From an uncultured Eubacteriales bacterium (GTDB taxonomy: Bacteria; Bacillota; Clostridia; Christensenellales; Aristaeellaceae): a stretch of 53,364 nt of DNA. The first letter of the stretch is position 1. Every line of letters begins with the position of its first letter. Under the pieces are notes generated by a model, which ran no database searches, had not been told where the DNA came from, and saw only the letters and a program-made list of their open reading frames with translations. The stretch is taken from the NCBI GenBank assembly GCA_902774025.1, contig CACYGY010000007.1:1-53364 (forward strand), written 5' to 3'. Shown piece after piece: positions 34,153 to 43,509 of the stretch. The translations under genes and the position numbers were made by a program.

Positions 34153-34785
34153 TCACAGATTCCTTTCACAGAAGTTCTTCAGGCAGCAGCGGAGACAGTC
34201 CGGGTTTTTCCGGGCGGTGCAGATTCTGCGCCCGTGCAGGACAAAGCGGTGACACAGATCGTTCCCTTCCTCCGGCGGCACCAGCGCCCGCAGTTCCCTT
34301 TCCACCTTTGCAGGGTCCCGTTCGTTTTTCACCAGTCCGATGCGGTTGCTCAGGCGGATGCAGTGGGTGTCGGTGACAATGGCGGGCTTGCCGAAAATGT
34401 CCCCCAGAATGAGGTTGGCGCTCTTGCGGCCGACCCCGGGCAGGGAGAGCAGCTCTTCCATGGTATCCGGGACGCGGCCGTCAAAGACATCCACCAGGCG
34501 CTGCATGCATCCGCGGATGTCCCTGGCCTTGCTCCGGCCAAGCCCGCAGGGCCGGACGATTCTTTCCAGGTCGTCCTCCTCCGCCCGGGCCAGGGCCTGA
34601 GGGCTGGGGTAGGCGCTGAACAGCCCCGGGGTGATCTGATTGACCCGCTCATCCGTGCACTGTGCCGCCAAGCGGACGGATACCAGAAGTTTCCATGCCT
34701 GGTCATGGTCCAGGGTGCACAGGGCCAGGGGATACTCCTGTTTCAGGGATTCTATGACATGCATTGTCCGCTCTCTCAGATCCAT
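34153..34785 (-). CDS. nth: Endonuclease III (DNA glycosylase/AP lyase)
   Basis: 210 residues. Removes oxidised pyrimidines in base-excision repair. The helix-hairpin-helix LPGVGRKSANLILGD contains the catalytic Lys121; Asp139 is in VTDTHCIRLSNRIGL. Four Cys of the Fe-S cluster are at 189, 197, 200 and 206; the first gap is seven residues rather than the usual six. The open frame extends to ATG 34803, but that codon contains part of GGAGGAGG, the ribosome site for ATG 34785, and falls at the predicted RNA start. Confidence 0.94.
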   Translation of the reverse strand: MDLRERTMHVIESLKQEYPLALCTLDHDQAWKLLVSVRLAAQCTDERVNQITPGLFSAYPSPQALARAEEDDLERIVRPCGLGRSKARDIRGCMQRLVDVFDGRVPDTMEELLSLPGVGRKSANLILGDIFGKPAIVTDTHCIRLSNRIGLVKNERDPAKVERELRALVPPEEGNDLCHRFVLHGRRICTARKNPDCLRCCLKNFCERNL

Positions 34786-34809
34786 TCCGTGTCCCTCCTC
34801 CATCCGGGA

Positions 34810-34837
34810 ATGATACGGAAGGGACGGGAATTGTCAA
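34810..34837 (-). promoter_or_regulatory. Promoter of nth-alaX
   Basis: On the minus strand TTGACA (34837-34832), 16-base spacer, TATCAT (34815-34810). RNA start expected near 34803. Confidence 0.75.
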
Positions 34838-34857
34838 GCGGACGGAAAGGACAGGCC

Positions 34858-35292
34858 ATGATTCTTTGGGTGGCGCTGGTGGTGCTGGACCGGCTGACCA
34901 AGGCCTGGGCGAGAGGGCTGCGGGAACCCGTGACCCTGATCCCCGGGGTTCTGGGCCTCAGGCACGTGGAGAATACCGGGGTGGCTTTCTCCATGCTCCG
35001 GGACACGGGATGGATCACCGCAATGGTCAGCCTTGTCTTCATCGCTCTGCTCCTCTGGGGGCTTTCGAGAGGCCGAAGGGAAAAATTCTATCACACCGGC
35101 ATGATGCTCATGCTCTGCGGCGCGTATTCCAACATGCTGGACCGTTTCCTGTACGGAACGGTCACGGATATGGTGGAGTTTCTGTTTGTCCGCTTCGCGG
35201 TCTTCAATCTGGCGGATGCCCTGCTGTGTCTGGGCTGTCTTCTGCTGATGATCAGCCTGTGGAGGGAGGAAAAGGCGTGGAAGAGAGAATAG
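34858..35292 (+). CDS. lspA: Lipoprotein signal peptidase (signal peptidase II)
   Basis: 144-residue membrane aspartic peptidase that cleaves prolipoproteins after lipid attachment. VENTGVAFSML near 37-47, NMLDRFLYGTVTDMVEF near 92-108 and VFNLADALL (115-123) give the catalytic pair Asp95 and Asp120. Slightly short against the usual 150-165 but complete. ATG after GGAAAGGACAGGCC. Its natural client in the window is the lipoprotein at 46460. Overlaps rluD by 16 bases. Confidence 0.95.
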   Translation: MILWVALVVLDRLTKAWARGLREPVTLIPGVLGLRHVENTGVAFSMLRDTGWITAMVSLVFIALLLWGLSRGRREKFYHTGMMLMLCGAYSNMLDRFLYGTVTDMVEFLFVRFAVFNLADALLCLGCLLLMISLWREEKAWKRE

Positions 35293-36257
35293 AGGAAGAG
35301 ATTCCGGAGGAGGAAAGCCGGCTTCTGGAATGTGCGGGCACCGGTGAGCGGCTGGATGTGTGTCTCAGCGCGGGTCTTTCCATGACCCGGTCCCGGGCGG
35401 CAAAATGGATCGAGGAAGGCCGGTGTTCCGTGGAGGGCAGCGTGGTGACCCGCCCCGCCTTCCGCACAGCGGAGGGCAGCCGGATCTGTCTGGAGGTGCC
35501 GCCCCCAAGGCCCGCCAGGCCCGTGGCGGAGGATCTGCCCCTGCACATTCTCTATGAGGACAGATACCTGGCGGTGGTGGAAAAGCCCTGCGGCATGGTG
35601 GTGCATCCGGCCCCGGGACACGAAAGGGGTACTCTGGTGAACGCCCTTCTGTATCACCTGGAAGCCCTGGGGGGCATCGGAGGCGAGACGCGGCCGGGGA
35701 TCGTGCACCGCCTGGACAAGGATACCTCCGGCCTTCTCCTGGTGGCCAAGGATGACGAAACCCAGGCGTTTCTCAGCAGGGAGCTGGCGGAGCGGCGGGT
35801 GGAAAAGCATTACCGGGCCCTGACGGAGGGGATCATCCGGGAAGGGGGAACCGTTTCCCTGCCCATTGCACGGTCCCGGACAGACCGGAAGAAGATGGCG
35901 GTGGACCCGGAGGGCCGGGAGGCGGTGACCCTCTATACCGTACTGGGGGCGGGCAGGAACTGCACGTACCTGGATGTGCGGATCCTCACGGGACGGACCC
36001 ACCAGATCCGGGTGCACATGAAGGCGCTGGGGCACCCTCTGTGCGGGGACTGCATCTACGGCCCGGAAAAGGTGAAGGTAAGCCGTCTCATGCTCCACGC
36101 CCTCTCCCTGACCTTCACCCACCCCCGGGGGGAGCGCATGACCTTTGTGTGCCCTGAACCGCCGGAGTTTGTGGAGAATCTCCGGCGGTGCGGTGTGGAA
36201 AACGGACAGACTCCGGTTCCAATTCACACTTTTTCCACAGAGCCGGATAAACCCTGA
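35277..36257 (+). CDS. rluD: RluA/RluD family 23S rRNA pseudouridine synthase
   Basis: 326 residues from a GTG with AGGGAGGAAAAGGC upstream, inside the end of lspA. An S4 RNA-binding domain (about 24-75, ERLDVCLSAGLSMTRSRAAKWIEEG) is followed by the pseudouridine synthase core with HRLDKDTSGLLLVAK, catalytic Asp147, and RTHQIRVHMKALGHPLCGD near 240-258. lspA-rluD is a common Firmicute pair. Exact target uridines are not readable; RluD is the best guess from the S4 domain and length. Confidence 0.9.
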   Translation: MEERIEEEIPEEESRLLECAGTGERLDVCLSAGLSMTRSRAAKWIEEGRCSVEGSVVTRPAFRTAEGSRICLEVPPPRPARPVAEDLPLHILYEDRYLAVVEKPCGMVVHPAPGHERGTLVNALLYHLEALGGIGGETRPGIVHRLDKDTSGLLLVAKDDETQAFLSRELAERRVEKHYRALTEGIIREGGTVSLPIARSRTDRKKMAVDPEGREAVTLYTVLGAGRNCTYLDVRILTGRTHQIRVHMKALGHPLCGDCIYGPEKVKVSRLMLHALSLTFTHPRGERMTFVCPEPPEFVENLRRCGVENGQTPVPIHTFSTEPDKP

Positions 36258-36343
36258 AGGTCATTCACGGGAGCTGGGGGAAACTTTTCCACAGTTTCAA
36301 CAGGTTTTCCACAGCCCTGCCTCCACAGTCCGGGCGCTGTGGA
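36194..36343. other. Cluster of DnaA-box-like 9-mers
   Basis: TTTTCCACA occurs at 36231-36239, 36285-36293 and 36305-36313 and inverted at 36194-36202; shorter TCCACA occurs at 36322-36327 and inverted at 36338-36343. The DnaA box is TTATCCACA, one base different. Two copies lie inside or at the end of rluD, the rest in the 237-base gap before pfp. Otherwise the gap 36258-36494 holds only the pfp promoter. Confidence 0.55.
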
Positions 36344-36445
36344 CAGGCTGTGAGAAGAGGGAGAAAACCGGACCGAAGTCTGGAAAAGAAGTGTTTTTCC
36401 TGTACCGGGGGAGCGGGACCCCTGTTCAAAATGGTGTTTTTCCCG

Positions 36446-36451
36446 TATAAT
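36446..36451 (+). promoter_or_regulatory. -10 element of pfp
   Basis: Consensus TATAAT 44 bases before the ATG. No good -35 is found at 16-18 bases, so it may need an activator. Confidence 0.55.
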
Positions 36452-36494
36452 GCTTCCGATTGTGTCCGGCAGGACACGTTGAGAAAGTGAGGAA

Positions 36495-37781
36495 ATGCTT
36501 GTGAAAGGGAATGTATTGGTCGGACAGTCCGGCGGACCGACTGCGGTCATTAACTCCAGCCTTGCGGGCGTGTTCAAGACCGCCATGGAGCGCGGATACA
36601 ACAAGGTTTACGGCATGCGCTACGGCATTCAGGGCTTCCTGGATGAGCAGTATATTGATATGTCGGACATCATCAAGAACGAGCTGGACCTGGAACTGCT
36701 GAAGCGCACGCCTTCCGCATTCCTGGGCACCTGCCGTTACAAGCTGCCGGAAATCCATGAGGACAAGGCGGTCTATGAGCGCATCTTTGCCCTGCTGGAC
36801 AAGCTGAACATTGAGGTGTTCGTCTATATCGGCGGCAATGATTCCATGGATACGATCCGCAAGCTCTTTGACTATTCCCTGCTGACGGGCGCCACGCAGC
36901 GCTTTGTGGGCTGCCCCAAGACCATTGACAACGACCTGGCCATCACGGACCACACCCCCGGATTCGGCAGCGCGGCCAAGTATATCGCCACCTCCACCAA
37001 GGAGGTCATCTATGATGCCATGGGATTCTCCTACAAGAAGAAGAACGTGACGGTGATTGAGATCATGGGCCGCAATGCGGGCTGGCTCACCGGCGCCGCC
37101 GCCCTGTCCAAGGGTGACGACTGCGACGGTCCCGACCTGATCTATCTGCCCGAGATGCCCTTCGATGTGGAGCACTTCACCGAAAGGGTGAAGGAGCTCC
37201 TGGAGAAGAAGGACGTGGTGGTGGCCGTGGTCTCCGAGGGCATCAAGACCAAGGAAGGCAAGTATGTCTGCGAGTTTACCGCCGGTTCCGAGACCAGGGA
37301 TGCCTTCGGCCATATCCAGATGACCGGTACCGCCTCCTATCTGGCGGAGGTGGTGCATCAGACCCTGGGCTGCAAGACCCGTGCCGTGGAGCTGTCCACC
37401 CTTCAGCGTGCGGCGGCTCATCTCACCAGCAAGATCGACGTGGATGAGGCCTTCAATGTGGGCGGCGCAACGGTGAAGGCCGCGGACGAGGGCTCCTCCG
37501 GCGTCATGGTGGTGATTGACCGTGTGTCGGATGATCCTTATCAGAGTGCCACCGGCGTCTATGACGTGCACCGCATCGCCAACGGCGAAAAAGTGGTGCC
37601 CCGCAAGTGGATCAATGAGGAAGGCGACTATGTCACGGAGGAATTCATGGACTACTGCCGTCCCCTGATCCAGGGGCAGTACAATCCCATCATGGTGGAA
37701 GGCCTGCCCAGGCATCTGAACATGAACATCCACAACTATGACTGGGCCCGCAAGGCGGGGGGCAATCAGACCATTACCTGA
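36495..37781 (+). CDS. pfp: Pyrophosphate-dependent 6-phosphofructokinase
   Basis: 428 residues. Phosphorylates fructose 6-phosphate, reversibly, with PPi. The fold signature [20 protein letters not shown] opens the protein. Two positions decide the phosphate donor: Asp116 in GGND(113-116) where ATP enzymes have Gly, and Lys142 in PKTIDND where ATP enzymes have PGTIDND; both are of the PPi type. The length is larger than the 320 of bacterial ATP-PFK, as expected. The first PPi-type Asp (usually GGDD) is Asn here. ATG after GTGAGGAA. With pgi it gives the upper part of glycolysis. Confidence 0.92.
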   Translation: MLVKGNVLVGQSGGPTAVINSSLAGVFKTAMERGYNKVYGMRYGIQGFLDEQYIDMSDIIKNELDLELLKRTPSAFLGTCRYKLPEIHEDKAVYERIFALLDKLNIEVFVYIGGNDSMDTIRKLFDYSLLTGATQRFVGCPKTIDNDLAITDHTPGFGSAAKYIATSTKEVIYDAMGFSYKKKNVTVIEIMGRNAGWLTGAAALSKGDDCDGPDLIYLPEMPFDVEHFTERVKELLEKKDVVVAVVSEGIKTKEGKYVCEFTAGSETRDAFGHIQMTGTASYLAEVVHQTLGCKTRAVELSTLQRAAAHLTSKIDVDEAFNVGGATVKAADEGSSGVMVVIDRVSDDPYQSATGVYDVHRIANGEKVVPRKWINEEGDYVTEEFMDYCRPLIQGQYNPIMVEGLPRHLNMNIHNYDWARKAGGNQTIT

Positions 37782-37790
37782 TCCTTTTCG

Positions 37791-37819
37791 GCTTCCGGCA
37801 TGAGCCGGAAGCTGTTTTG
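37791..37819 (+). terminator. Weak terminator after pfp
   Basis: Perfect 9-bp stem GCTTCCGGC / GCCGGAAGC with an ATGA loop, followed only by TGTTTTG. Some readthrough into rfbB is likely, as no rfbB promoter is evident. Confidence 0.6.
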
Positions 37820-37852
37820 CCTGTGCGGAAACCGGGAAAGGAAAGAATAAAG

Positions 37853-38881
37853 ATGACCATCATTGTCACCGGCGGTGCCGGGTTTATCGGAAGCAATTTT
37901 GTCTACCATGAACTGAAAAAGCATCCGGAGGACCGGATTGTCTGTCTGGACAAGCTCACCTACGCGGGCAATCTCCGGAACCTGGAGGAGGCCCTGAAGA
38001 ATCCCCGCTTCCGCTTTGTCCGCGCAGACATCTGTGACCGGGAAGCGGTGAACCGCCTGTTCCAGGAAGAGAAGCCGGACATGGTGGTGAATTTTGCCGC
38101 CGAAAGCCACGTGGACCGATCCGTGGAGGATCCCGGCGTGTTCCTGCGGACCAATATCCTGGGCACCCAGACCCTTCTGGACGCGTGCCGGACCTTCGGC
38201 ATCACCCGGTATCACCAGGTGTCCACCGACGAGGTGTACGGCGACCTGCCCCTGGACCGGCCGGACCTGTTCTTCACGGAGGACACCAATATCCACACCT
38301 CCAGCCCCTATTCCGCCTCCAAGGCGGGGGCGGACATGCTGGTGCTGGCATATCACCGTACCTTCCGCGTGCCGGTGAGCATTACCCGCTGCTCCAACAA
38401 CTACGGCCCCTATCATTTCCCGGAAAAGCTCATCCCCCTCATGATCACCCATGCCCTGGCGGACCAGAGCCTGCCGGTGTACGGGGACGGGGCCAATGTG
38501 CGGGACTGGCTGTATGTGGAGGATCACTGCTCCGCCATTGACCTGGTCATGCGCAGGGGCCGGGTGGGTGAAGTCTACAATGTGGGCGGCCACAATGAGC
38601 GCACCAACCTGGAGGTGGTGAAGACGGTGCTCCGGGAGCTGGGCAAGCCGGAAAGCCTGATCACCTTTGTCCGGGACCGTCCGGGCCATGACCGGAGATA
38701 CGCCATTGATCCCGGAAAGATCCACGGGGAGCTGGGATGGCTGCCGGAGACGGGGTTCGAGGAGGGCATGCACAGAACCGTACAGTGGTATCTGGCCCAT
38801 GAGGACTGGTGGAAGGAAATCCTGGCCGGAGAGTATCAGAATTACTACGAGCACATGTATGGAAACAGGGGGAAGGCATGA
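37853..38881 (+). CDS. rfbB: dTDP-glucose 4,6-dehydratase
   Basis: 342 residues of the extended short-chain dehydrogenase family. [14 protein letters not shown] binds [28 protein letters not shown] and the YxxxK motif YSASKAGAD are the RmlB hallmarks, as is [18 protein letters not shown]. Makes dTDP-4-keto-6-deoxyglucose from the product of RfbA. ATG 37853 after GGAAAGGAAAG. Overlaps rfbD by 4 bases (ATGA). Confidence 0.96.
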   Translation: MTIIVTGGAGFIGSNFVYHELKKHPEDRIVCLDKLTYAGNLRNLEEALKNPRFRFVRADICDREAVNRLFQEEKPDMVVNFAAESHVDRSVEDPGVFLRTNILGTQTLLDACRTFGITRYHQVSTDEVYGDLPLDRPDLFFTEDTNIHTSSPYSASKAGADMLVLAYHRTFRVPVSITRCSNNYGPYHFPEKLIPLMITHALADQSLPVYGDGANVRDWLYVEDHCSAIDLVMRRGRVGEVYNVGGHNERTNLEVVKTVLRELGKPESLITFVRDRPGHDRRYAIDPGKIHGELGWLPETGFEEGMHRTVQWYLAHEDWWKEILAGEYQNYYEHMYGNRGKA

Positions 38882-39741
38882 GAGTACTGGTAACCGGAGT
38901 CCGGGGACAGCTGGGGCATGACGTGGTCCTGCACCTGAGGGAAGCGGGCAGGGAATGCCGGGGCGTGGATCAGGAAGACTTTGACCTGACGGACGCTGCT
39001 TCCGTCATGGCCTGTGTCAGGGAATACCGTCCCACCGTGATTGTGCACTGTGCCGCCTATACGGCGGTGGACCGGGCGGAAAGCGACGCGGATCTGTGCT
39101 GCAGGGTGAACGGGCAGGGCACGGGCAACTTGGTGAAGGCGGCACTGGATGTGGACGCGGCCCTTGTGTATGTTTCCACGGATTATGTGTTCGGGGGAGA
39201 CGGAGAGACGCCCTTTGAGACGGATGCCCCGAAGAATCCCAGAAACGTGTACGGCATGTCCAAGCTTCAGGGAGAAATGGCCGTCACGGCGCAGATGGAG
39301 AAGTATTTCGTGGTCCGAACCTCATGGGTTTACGGCCTGAACGGGAAAAATTTCGTCAGAACCATGCTGCGCCTGGGCGCAGAGCGGGATGAGGTCAGTG
39401 TGGTCTGCGACCAGATCGGCTCTCCCACCTATTCTGATGATCTGGCCCTTCTCCTGTGCAGGATGATTCAGACCAGAAAGTACGGGGTTTATCATGCCAC
39501 CAACGAGGGCTTCTGTTCCTGGGCGGAGTTCGCGGAGGCGATCATGGAGGAGGGCGGACTGAAATGCCGGGTGCGTCCGATTCCCACCAGTGAGTATCCC
39601 ACCCCCGCCAGCCGTCCCCTGAATTCCCGGCTCAGCAAGGAATCCCTGGACCGGGCCGGATTCCCCCGTCTTCCGGAATGGCGGGAGGCCCTGAAGGCAT
39701 ACATCCGGTGTCTGAACACGGAAAACGGAAAGGAGCGGTAA
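38878..39741 (+). CDS. rfbD: dTDP-4-dehydrorhamnose reductase
   Basis: 287 residues. Final step of dTDP-L-rhamnose synthesis. [11 protein letters not shown] (NADPH site), [39 protein letters not shown] (YxxxK) and [18 protein letters not shown] are standard RmlD features. The start ATG overlaps the rfbB stop. No rfbC epimerase follows; the next gene is an RpiB-like isomerase, 2 bases on. Confidence 0.95.
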   Translation: MRVLVTGVRGQLGHDVVLHLREAGRECRGVDQEDFDLTDAASVMACVREYRPTVIVHCAAYTAVDRAESDADLCCRVNGQGTGNLVKAALDVDAALVYVSTDYVFGGDGETPFETDAPKNPRNVYGMSKLQGEMAVTAQMEKYFVVRTSWVYGLNGKNFVRTMLRLGAERDEVSVVCDQIGSPTYSDDLALLLCRMIQTRKYGVYHATNEGFCSWAEFAEAIMEEGGLKCRVRPIPTSEYPTPASRPLNSRLSKESLDRAGFPRLPEWREALKAYIRCLNTENGKER

Positions 39742-39743
39742 GA

Positions 39744-40376
39744 ATGCGCATCGCACTGATCAATGAAAACAGCCAGGCGGCGAAAAACGCCATGATTGAG
39801 GCCACGCTGAAGAAAGTGGTGGAGCCCATGGGCCATACTGTGGTGAACATGGGCATGTACACGCCTGAGGACAAATGTCAGCTCACCTACGTCAAGAACG
39901 GGCTTCTGGCCGCTCTGATGCTGGAAACCGGGGCGGCGGACTATGTGGTCACGGGCTGCGGTACCGGCGAGGGTGCCATGCTGGCCTGCAACGCCTTCCC
40001 GGGCGTTCTCTGCGGACATCTGACGGATCCCAGTGACGGATACATGTTTGCCCAGATCAATGACGGCAACTGTGTGGCGCTGCCCTTTGCCAAGGACTTC
40101 GGCTGGGGTGCGGAGCTGAAGCTGGAGATGATTTTCCAGCAGCTCTTCGGCTTTGGCCACGGCCAGGGCTATCCCAGGGAGCGGGTGGAGCCGGAACAGA
40201 GAAACAAGAAAATCCTGGACGGGGTGAAAAAGCTGACCCACCGTCCTCTTCTGGACATCCTCAGGGATCTGGACGCGGATTTTGTCCGGGAAACCATTTC
40301 CGGCGAGCATTTTGCGGAGAATTTCTATCCTTTCTGCAGGGATGCGGAGATTGCTGCGTTCCTGAAGAGCCTGTAA
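39744..40376 (+). CDS. RpiB/LacAB-family sugar-phosphate isomerase, long form
   Basis: 210 residues. The first 150 resemble RpiB: IALINENSQAAKNAMIEATL (phosphate-binding start), HTVVNMGMYT and GCGTGEGAMLACNAFPGVLCGH, the place of the GTGIGMSIAANK motif with its catalytic Cys replaced in type. The extra 60 residues (after GFGHGQGYP) are not in classical RpiB and end in AENFYPFCRDAEIAAFLKSL. Substrate unknown: ribose, allose or galactose 6-phosphate are family options. AAGGAGCGGTAAGA precedes the ATG; it is the last gene of the rfbBD unit. Confidence 0.85.
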   Translation: MRIALINENSQAAKNAMIEATLKKVVEPMGHTVVNMGMYTPEDKCQLTYVKNGLLAALMLETGAADYVVTGCGTGEGAMLACNAFPGVLCGHLTDPSDGYMFAQINDGNCVALPFAKDFGWGAELKLEMIFQQLFGFGHGQGYPRERVEPEQRNKKILDGVKKLTHRPLLDILRDLDADFVRETISGEHFAENFYPFCRDAEIAAFLKSL

Positions 40377-40419
40377 AAAGGTCCGCGGTCTGATCACGGG
40401 CAGGCGCAGGGGAAGACAG

Positions 40420-40461
40420 GGAAAGGGGAGGAACGGGATCGGCCCGGGCCTCTCCTTTTCC
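40420..40461 (+). terminator. Imperfect hairpin after the RpiB-like gene
   Basis: GGAAAGGGGAGG (40420-40431) pairs with CCTCTCCTTTTCC (40449-40461) with wobbles and one bulge. The T-run is inside the arm, so termination would be weak. Confidence 0.4.
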
Positions 40462-40495
40462 GTGAGGTTCCGGTATCCGCCGCCCCGGAACCGGC

Positions 40496-40524
40496 TTTCC
40501 TTTGCCTGCCTTTTGTGCTAGACT
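40496..40524 (+). promoter_or_regulatory. Possible uvrA promoter
   Basis: Extended -10 TGCTAGACT (TAGACT at 40519-40524) with a weak TTTCCT 17 bases upstream. A short dyad CGAC-AAATC-GTCG (40544-40556) follows; it does not fit the Firmicute LexA box. Confidence 0.45.
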
Positions 40525-40574
40525 CATCCGGCTGTTTTCACAGCGACAAATCGTCGGAGGTTTCACAGAGAAAG

Positions 40575-43421
40575 GTGAATGATGAACTGATCATCCGCGG
40601 CGCGCGGATGCATAATCTGAAAAATATATCCCTGACGCTGCCCAGGAACCGCCTGATCGTCATGACGGGCCTGTCCGGGTCCGGCAAGTCTTCCCTTGCC
40701 TTTGACACCATCTACGCGGAGGGCCAGCGGCGGTATGTGGAAAGCCTGTCCAGTTATGCCCGGCAGTTTCTGGGGCAGATGGACAAGCCGGACGTGGATT
40801 CCATTGAGGGTCTGAGTCCGGCCATTTCCATTGACCAGAAAACCACCAGCCGCAATCCCAGGTCCACGGTGGGCACGGTGACGGAGATTCATGACTATTA
40901 CCGTCTTCTGTGGGCCCGGGCGGGAACGCCCCACTGTCCCAGGTGCGGAAGGGAGATCAGGCGTCAGAGCGTGGACGAGATGGTGGACGCGGTCTGCGCC
41001 ATGAAGGAGGGGACAAGAGTGCAGGTTCTCTCCCCTGTGATCCGGCAGAAGAAGGGTGAGCACCAGAAGGTCCTGGAGGACGCCCGGAAGGCGGGCTTTG
41101 TCCGGGTGCGCATTGACGGGGACGTGTATGACCTGGAGGAAACCCCGTCCCTGGACCGGAAGAAGAAACATTCGGTGGAGATCGTGGTGGACCGGCTGGT
41201 GATCCGGGACGAAAAGGGCTTTCGTCAGCGCCTGGCGGATTCCATTGAAACCGCCACCCGCCAGGCGGCGGGCCTGGTGGTGATGGACATGGGGGAGGCG
41301 GGAGAGCAGCTCTTTTCCATGAACTACGCCTGTCCCGACTGCGGAATTTCCCTTGAGGAACTCTCTCCCAGAATGTTCTCCTTCAACAGCCCCTTCGGCG
41401 CCTGTCCCGAGTGCTCGGGGCTGGGCGTGCTGCGGAGGATCACCAGGGAGAGCATCTTTCCGGATCCGGACCTGTCCCTGAGGGGAGGCGCCCTGACGGC
41501 GCCGGGATTCAATACCACGGACGGGGACGGCATTGCCGCCCAGTATCTGGAAGCCCTGGGAACGAAGTACGGATTCACGCTGGACACGCCTGTCCGGGAT
41601 TTTTCGGAGGAGGCCATGCAGGCGGTGCTCTACGGCACCGGCACGGAAAAAGTCCGGCTGCATTACATGTCTGCCCGGGGTCCGGCTGTGTATGAGAGTC
41701 CCTTTGAGGGGATCATTCCCACCCTGGAGCGCCGGTACAGGGAAACCGGGTCCGAGTCTTCCCGCCAGGCCTATGAGGAGTTCATGGCGGACGAGGTCTG
41801 TCCCGTCTGTCAGGGCAGGCGGCTGAAACCGGAAACCCTGGCGGTGACGCTGAACGGAAAGAACATTGCCGAGGTCAGTGACATGTCCGTCACCCGGAGC
41901 CAGGCCTTTTTCCGCACTCTTATGGAGCACCTGGGTCCCATGCAGCAGGCGGTGGCCCGGCAGGTCATGCGGGAGATCGAGGCGCGTCTGGGCTTTCTGG
42001 CGGATGTGGGTCTGGGATACCTGACCCTGTCCCGGGGTGCGGCCACCCTGTCGGGGGGTGAAGCCCAGCGGATCCGTCTGGCCACCCAGATCGGCTCCGC
42101 GCTCACCGGCGTTCTGTATATCCTGGACGAGCCCAGTATCGGACTGCACCAGCGGGATAACGGGCGTCTCATTGAAACCCTGAAGAAGATGCGGGACCTG
42201 GGCAATACGGTGATCGTGGTGGAGCACGATGAGGAAACCATGCGCTCCGCGGATTACCTGGTGGATGTGGGGCCCATGGCGGGCCTTCACGGGGGCCGCA
42301 TTGTGGCCCAGGGCACCCTGGAGGACATCATGGCCTGCCCGGAGAGCATCACGGGACAGTATCTCAGCGGGGCGAAATCCATCCCCCTGCCTCCCGTGCG
42401 GCGCAGTCCCACCGGATATCTGAAGGTCCGGGGCTGTGAGGAACATAACCTGAAGAACCTGGACGTGGATATTCCCCTGGGCGTCCTGTGCGTGGTGACG
42501 GGGGTCAGCGGCAGCGGAAAATCCAGTCTGGTGAACGAAATCCTCAGCCAGCATCTGGCCAGGGTGCTGAACCGTGCCCGGACGAAACCCGGCCGTTTCC
42601 GGGAGATCACCGGGGAGGAGCAGCTGGACAAGATCATCCGCATTGATCAGAGCCCCATCGGGCGCACGCCCCGGTCCAATCCCGCCACCTATACCGGCAT
42701 GTTTGACCTGATCCGGAAGCTCTTCGCCATGGCACCGGAGGCCAGGGCCAGGGGATATAAGGAAAACCGCTTCTCCTTCAATGTGAAGGGCGGCCGGTGC
42801 GAGGCCTGTCAGGGGGACGGTCTGGTGCGGATTGAGATGAATTTCCTGCCGGACGTGTACGTGCCCTGTGAGGTCTGCGGCGGCAAACGGTACAACCGGG
42901 AGACCCTTGAGGTCACATACCGGGGAAAGAATATCCATGACGTACTGGAAATGACGGTGGAGGAGGCGCTGAGCTTTTTCGAGAACCAGCCCACGCTGCT
43001 CAGGAAGGTGCAGACCCTGTGGGATGTGGGCCTGGGCTACATGAAGCTGGGGCAGAGCGCCACAACCCTGTCCGGCGGCGAGGCCCAGCGGGTGAAGCTG
43101 GCCACGGAACTGTCCCGGAAGTCCACCGGCCGGACCATCTATATCCTGGACGAGCCCACCACGGGCCTGCATACCGCGGACGTGGACAGTCTGATCCGGG
43201 TGCTGCAGCGTCTGGTGGAGGCCGGCAATTCCGTTCTGGTGATTGAGCATAACCTGGACGTGATCAAGGTGGCGGACCGGATCATCGACCTGGGGCCCGA
43301 GGGGGGAGACGCGGGCGGACAGCTGGTGTGCGCCGGCACGCCGGAGGAGGTCAGCGCCTGCGAGGCATCCTATACGGGACAGTATCTGCGGAAAACCCTT
43401 GAGGGCAGGACAGGCATGTGA
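40575..43421 (+). CDS. uvrA: Excinuclease ABC subunit A
   Basis: 948 residues. Damage-recognition ATPase of nucleotide excision repair. [18 protein letters not shown], the first Walker [15 protein letters not shown], zinc finger pairs CPRCG, CPDCG and CPECSG, two signatures [16 protein letters not shown] and [16 protein letters not shown], and two Walker B sites ([13 protein letters not shown] and [13 protein letters not shown]) are all in place, so both ABC halves look active. The best start is GTG 40575 just after AGAGAAAG; the frame upstream has no better codon after the promoter. No LexA box is visible. Confidence 0.97.
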   Translation: MNDELIIRGARMHNLKNISLTLPRNRLIVMTGLSGSGKSSLAFDTIYAEGQRRYVESLSSYARQFLGQMDKPDVDSIEGLSPAISIDQKTTSRNPRSTVGTVTEIHDYYRLLWARAGTPHCPRCGREIRRQSVDEMVDAVCAMKEGTRVQVLSPVIRQKKGEHQKVLEDARKAGFVRVRIDGDVYDLEETPSLDRKKKHSVEIVVDRLVIRDEKGFRQRLADSIETATRQAAGLVVMDMGEAGEQLFSMNYACPDCGISLEELSPRMFSFNSPFGACPECSGLGVLRRITRESIFPDPDLSLRGGALTAPGFNTTDGDGIAAQYLEALGTKYGFTLDTPVRDFSEEAMQAVLYGTGTEKVRLHYMSARGPAVYESPFEGIIPTLERRYRETGSESSRQAYEEFMADEVCPVCQGRRLKPETLAVTLNGKNIAEVSDMSVTRSQAFFRTLMEHLGPMQQAVARQVMREIEARLGFLADVGLGYLTLSRGAATLSGGEAQRIRLATQIGSALTGVLYILDEPSIGLHQRDNGRLIETLKKMRDLGNTVIVVEHDEETMRSADYLVDVGPMAGLHGGRIVAQGTLEDIMACPESITGQYLSGAKSIPLPPVRRSPTGYLKVRGCEEHNLKNLDVDIPLGVLCVVTGVSGSGKSSLVNEILSQHLARVLNRARTKPGRFREITGEEQLDKIIRIDQSPIGRTPRSNPATYTGMFDLIRKLFAMAPEARARGYKENRFSFNVKGGRCEACQGDGLVRIEMNFLPDVYVPCEVCGGKRYNRETLEVTYRGKNIHDVLEMTVEEALSFFENQPTLLRKVQTLWDVGLGYMKLGQSATTLSGGEAQRVKLATELSRKSTGRTIYILDEPTTGLHTADVDSLIRVLQRLVEAGNSVLVIEHNLDVIKVADRIIDLGPEGGDAGGQLVCAGTPEEVSACEASYTGQYLRKTLEGRTGM

Positions 43422-43435
43422 GGGGCGGAGAAGAA

Positions 43436-43464
43436 TTGACGGACCGTGCGGGACGTGCTACACT
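43436..43464 (+). promoter_or_regulatory. Promoter of the sugar isomerase gene
   Basis: TTGACG (43436-43441), 17-base spacer, extended TGCTACACT with TACACT at 43459-43464. Confidence 0.8.
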
Positions 43465-43509
43465 TTCTGTAACGCCCGACGAATTCTGAAATACAGGAGG
43501 CATCTGACC

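Noticed and set aside
34764..35276. Upstream extension of the rluD frame through lspA
   Set aside because: It overlaps lspA out of frame and has no start signals; GTG 35277 has a strong ribosome site.
36194..36343. Chromosome replication origin
   Set aside because: DnaA-box-like sites are present, but there is no dnaA, dnaN, rpmH or AT-rich unwinding region nearby.
40544..40556. LexA (SOS) box before uvrA
   Set aside because: CGAC-AAATC-GTCG does not match the Firmicute consensus GAAC-N4-GTTC.
40563..43250. Very long antisense frame (895 codons) opposite uvrA
   Set aside because: Opposite an unmistakable uvrA; composition (His, Gln, Gly, Leu rich) is that of a GC-rich antisense frame, no ribosome site.
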